NCBI GenBank assembly: GCA_913059105.1
Contig: CAJXRL010000118.1
Coordinates: 1 to 8,028, forward strand
From: an uncultured Flavobacteriales bacterium
GTDB taxonomy: Bacteria; Bacteroidota; Bacteroidia; Flavobacteriales_E; Vicingaceae
Direction: 5' to 3'
DNA: 8,028 bases
Positions 6,359 to 8,028 of this stretch are shown piece after piece. The first letter of the stretch is position 1, and each line of letters opens with the position of its first letter. The position numbers and the translations under genes are program-made. The notes below the pieces were generated by a model that was given only the letters and a program-made list of their open reading frames with translations, did no database searches and was not told the origin of the DNA.

Positions 6359-6844
6359 ATGAAAAGAGAACTAGTTTACGGCATCGGTTTGATTGGCATT
6401 CTATCTCTGACAGGAATAATTGTAGGGGTCCAGAGAAAGAAATCAAAAGAAAAGAAAGATCAGGCTTTTGGAAAGTTTATTGGAGACTTAGAAAGCAGTA
6501 CCGAACCAGAGAAAATCAATGAAGCTGTTTTGAACAAAGCATTCAATCCAACCTATTGGCAAGAAGCTTCAAAGACAGGTTCTGTTATAGCAGAAAAAGT
6601 AGCGATTGAGATTGCAAAACAAATTGCGTCAGCGTGGAATGCGGGTTCATTTTGGGATGACCTGGAAGAAGAAGTGTATAGAGCTTTTGAAGATCATCGA
6701 CTGAAAACATTTGGCGATGTATCGAGGGTTTCCCATGCCTATAAAAGTAAAATGAATAAAGACTTATGGAAGCACCTATCTGCTAAACTAAGTAGTGAAG
6801 AGTTTGCAAGAGTAAAAAACATAGTGATAAAGAAGATTGGATAA
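6359..6844 (+). CDS. N-terminally anchored protein with annexin-like helical domain
   Basis: 161 residues. A transmembrane segment at 6-24 is followed at once by a very basic stretch (RKKSKEKK), which by the positive-inside rule puts the C-terminal domain on the cytoplasmic side or virion interior. Residues 35-90 are helical. Residues 92-159 resemble a single annexin-type repeat in layout: a Trp/Gly entry with acidic helix (GSFWDDLEEEVYRAFE), FGDVSRVSHAYKSK, then KDLWKHLSAKLSSEEFARV. Annexin repeats bind membranes through calcium, but no clear GxGT calcium loop is visible, so this is only a structural resemblance. It starts 2 nt after the previous stop, without Shine-Dalgarno. Confidence 0.85.
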   Translation: MKRELVYGIGLIGILSLTGIIVGVQRKKSKEKKDQAFGKFIGDLESSTEPEKINEAVLNKAFNPTYWQEASKTGSVIAEKVAIEIAKQIASAWNAGSFWDDLEEEVYRAFEDHRLKTFGDVSRVSHAYKSKMNKDLWKHLSAKLSSEEFARVKNIVIKKIG

Positions 6845-6855
6845 AAAAGAGAAAC

Positions 6856-7098
6856 ATGAAAAACGACGGACAATTCAAGAAGAATGATACAGCTGAGGAC
6901 GGAAAAAAGTCAATTGCAACCGTTGAACTGCCCTCGCTAACTAATGCTCAAAAGGGGCTAATCAGTATTGGGATTGTAGCAGGTGCTGCATTTGCAATTA
7001 GTAGAAAAAAGGGAATGTTAGCCATCTTAGGTTACATGTGGTTAGGAAGCATTGGCGGTGGCGGATTGGCTTACTTATTCAAGAAAGATTTAAAGTAA
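6856..7098 (+). CDS. Small two-helix membrane protein
   Basis: 80 residues. The first 30 are polar and charged. Hydrophobic segments at about 33-48 (KGLISIGIVAGAAFAI) and 54-74 (LAILGYMWLGSIGGGGLAYLF) are joined by a tight basic turn (SRKKG), giving a helical hairpin with both ends on the same side and the Lys-rich loop predicted inside. Gly and Ala content is high, as in closely packed helices. Size and hairpin topology are compatible with a class II-like holin, making it a better holin candidate here than the gene at 5726; a virion membrane protein is equally possible. It is separated by 11 nt from the gene before and 1 nt from the gene after. Confidence 0.82.
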   Translation: MKNDGQFKKNDTAEDGKKSIATVELPSLTNAQKGLISIGIVAGAAFAISRKKGMLAILGYMWLGSIGGGGLAYLFKKDLK

Positions 7099-7099
7099 A

Positions 7100-7483
7100 A
7101 TGCAGATTACATCAAAAACGAATATAAAACCGATTTGGCTGATTTTATCAGGAGTCACAACAATTGGTATTGCCTACGGAATTTATTATTGGTTCAATAA
7201 AGATGGTCAGCTTCCCTCCTTTTTAGCTAAAAAAACAAGCACCAACAGCTTTTGCAAATATTCGGGATTTCCATTACGATTTGGTTCATGTGGTGAGGAG
7301 GTTACTGTACTTCAGAAATACTTGAATACTAAGATTAGAACACCAAGGGTGCAATTAAAAGAGGATGGGAAATTCGGGAACAGTACCAGAGATTCCTTGC
7401 TGAGAATTGAAAAGATCAGCACGGTCAGCCAGACAAAGTATGCTCAGTTCAAAATACAACTTAGCCCTTTCAATAAATCATAG
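7100..7483 (+). CDS. Membrane-anchored peptidoglycan-binding-like protein
   Basis: 127 residues. Lys at 6 and 10 precede a transmembrane segment at 11-31, so the C-terminal domain should face the periplasm or virion outside. Residues 56-112 resemble a PG_binding_1 domain: FPLRFGSCGEEVTVLQKYLN, then KEDGKFGNSTRDSLLRIEK, matching the usual 'G..G..V..LQ..L....DG.FG..T...L' pattern. Cys at 52 and 64 bracket the domain start. There is no catalytic domain. It is a likely paralog of the next gene, which has the same order of parts. It could hold a membrane against the cell wall during entry or assembly; this is inference from the domain type and from the M15 enzyme nearby. Confidence 0.85.
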   Translation: MQITSKTNIKPIWLILSGVTTIGIAYGIYYWFNKDGQLPSFLAKKTSTNSFCKYSGFPLRFGSCGEEVTVLQKYLNTKIRTPRVQLKEDGKFGNSTRDSLLRIEKISTVSQTKYAQFKIQLSPFNKS

Positions 7484-7485
7484 TT

Positions 7486-7920
7486 ATGACACAAAACACC
7501 AAGATATTTATAGCACTCGTTTCGGGCTTTGTTGTCGGTTTTTCTTTAAGCAAAGCAATGCGTCACTCAACTAAGCAAGAAGCTAAAAAGCAAGAAACAC
7601 CTGCACCCATAAAGCAGACAGAAAGCGATTCAAAAACGAATGAACAAGTTGTTGAAGTAAACGAAGAAAATTCCTTAATAACATCTACTTACGACAAATT
7701 TCCTTTGCAATTAGGATCTGAAGGAGAAAAAGTAAAACGCTTGCAAATATTTCTCATGCGAAACTTAGGTTGGGTTAAACAACCCGATGGAAAGTTTGAT
7801 TTGACAACTCAAAACAGAACCCTGAAATTCTTTAAAGTAAAGACCATTAATCAAGAGCTATATGAACAGTTTATGCTCGAAAAAATGGTGCATGACCAAC
7901 GACCTAAAAAAACAAAATGA
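7486..7920 (+). CDS. Membrane-anchored peptidoglycan-binding-like protein, paralog of upstream gene
   Basis: 144 residues. A transmembrane segment at 7-23 is followed by a polar linker rich in Lys, Glu, Gln and Thr (24-65). A PG_binding_1-like domain spans about 70-125: FPLQLGSEGEKVKRLQIFLM, then PDGKFDLTTQNRTLKFFKVK. The DG.F..TT..R.L core is kept, though the usual Gly after Phe is Asp. Compared with the upstream paralog, the linker is longer and the Cys residues are absent. Charges are more positive after the membrane segment than before, which conflicts with a simple outward topology. It starts 2 nt after the previous stop and its own stop overlaps the next start (ATGA). Confidence 0.85.
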   Translation: MTQNTKIFIALVSGFVVGFSLSKAMRHSTKQEAKKQETPAPIKQTESDSKTNEQVVEVNEENSLITSTYDKFPLQLGSEGEKVKRLQIFLMRNLGWVKQPDGKFDLTTQNRTLKFFKVKTINQELYEQFMLEKMVHDQRPKKTK

Positions 7921-7989
7921 GCAACGAAAATCAGAAGCCAAACTTATTCGGCTACCTCGACAAAGTAATGGGTCAGGATGGCATAAAAA
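7917..7989 (+). CDS. Start of a further gene, cut by adapter sequence (3' partial)
   Basis: The ATG overlaps the previous stop as ATGA. Only 24 residues are genuine, beginning MSNENQKPNLFGYLDKVMGQ and ending GIK. The frame stays open to the window end, but everything from 7990 is sequencing adapter, so the apparent TVSYTHLRAHE extension is artificial. Nothing can be said of function. Confidence 0.65.
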
Positions 7990-8028
7990 CTGTCTCTTAT
8001 ACACATCTCCGAGCCCACGAGACAGGCA
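7990..8028. other. Untrimmed Illumina Nextera adapter plus partial index
   Basis: Bases 7990-8008 are CTGTCTCTTATACACATCT, the reverse complement of the 19-bp Tn5 mosaic end used in Nextera libraries. Bases 8009-8023 (CCGAGCCCACGAGAC) complete the read-2 side adapter. The last five bases, AGGCA, agree with the start of the N703 i7 index as I recall it. This is a library artefact and not part of the organism's DNA. Confidence 0.97.

Noticed and set aside
2..7989. A tailed-phage late region
   Set aside because: No large tape-measure, tail, baseplate, portal or terminase genes are seen; the excess of tiny membrane proteins does not fit.
1..7989. tRNA genes, CRISPR arrays, integrase or attachment sites
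   Set aside because: No cloverleaf-like sequence, regularly spaced direct repeats or recombinase motifs were found; intergenic space is almost absent.
7990..8008. A Tn5/IS50 transposon end
   Set aside because: The 19-bp mosaic end is followed exactly by the Nextera adapter and index bases, so it is a library artefact and not a mobile element.

Overview
The window is 8 kb of A/T-rich, densely packed sequence with every credible gene on the + strand: 13 complete genes and two cut by the window ends. Genes overlap (ATGA junctions at about 2166, 3509, 5726 and 7917; overlaps of 22 nt at 1137 and 11 nt at 5913) or are separated by at most 30 nt. The one larger gap is 49 nt, at 4859-4907. Nearly all starts lack a Shine-Dalgarno sequence, and the proteins are rich in Lys, Asn and Ile. 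This suggests a Bacteroidota host or a virus of one, but that assignment is inference. No tRNA, rRNA, CRISPR array, transposase or integrase is visible.

Region 1 (2-2675) encodes mostly small proteins with one membrane anchor near the C terminus. They are a Cys-rich repeat protein (5' partial), a Gly-rich protein with two membrane segments, and three proteins sharing a 'YD-x-aromatic + basic patch + coiled coil + membrane segment' plan. A 75-residue all-beta protein sits among them. Region 2 (2706-4858) holds two larger soluble proteins: a beta domain fused to an HExxH zincin-like domain, and a seven-bladed YVTN/NHL-type beta-propeller. Region 3 (4908-7920) starts with a clear M15 (VanY-like) peptidoglycan peptidase, which has the only strong Shine-Dalgarno in the window. 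After it come six small proteins, mostly N-terminally anchored; two of these carry peptidoglycan-binding-like domains and one an annexin-like helical domain. A further gene begins at 7917.

The best reading is part of the structural and lysis module of a tailless, internal-membrane-containing virus (or prophage-like element) of a Bacteroidota host. Many tiny bitopic proteins would populate a virion membrane, the propeller would be a receptor-binding spike, and the peptidase plus membrane-tethered wall-binding proteins would act in cell-wall passage or lysis. No capsid protein, packaging ATPase, replication protein, terminase, portal or tail gene is visible, so the virus assignment rests on architecture and neighbourhood, not on a hallmark gene.

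The last 39 bases are not biological. Bases 7990-8023 match the Illumina Nextera read-through adapter, and the final AGGCA fits the start of an i7 index. The window therefore ends at an untrimmed sequencing-read end, and the last open reading frame should be trusted only to about 7989.
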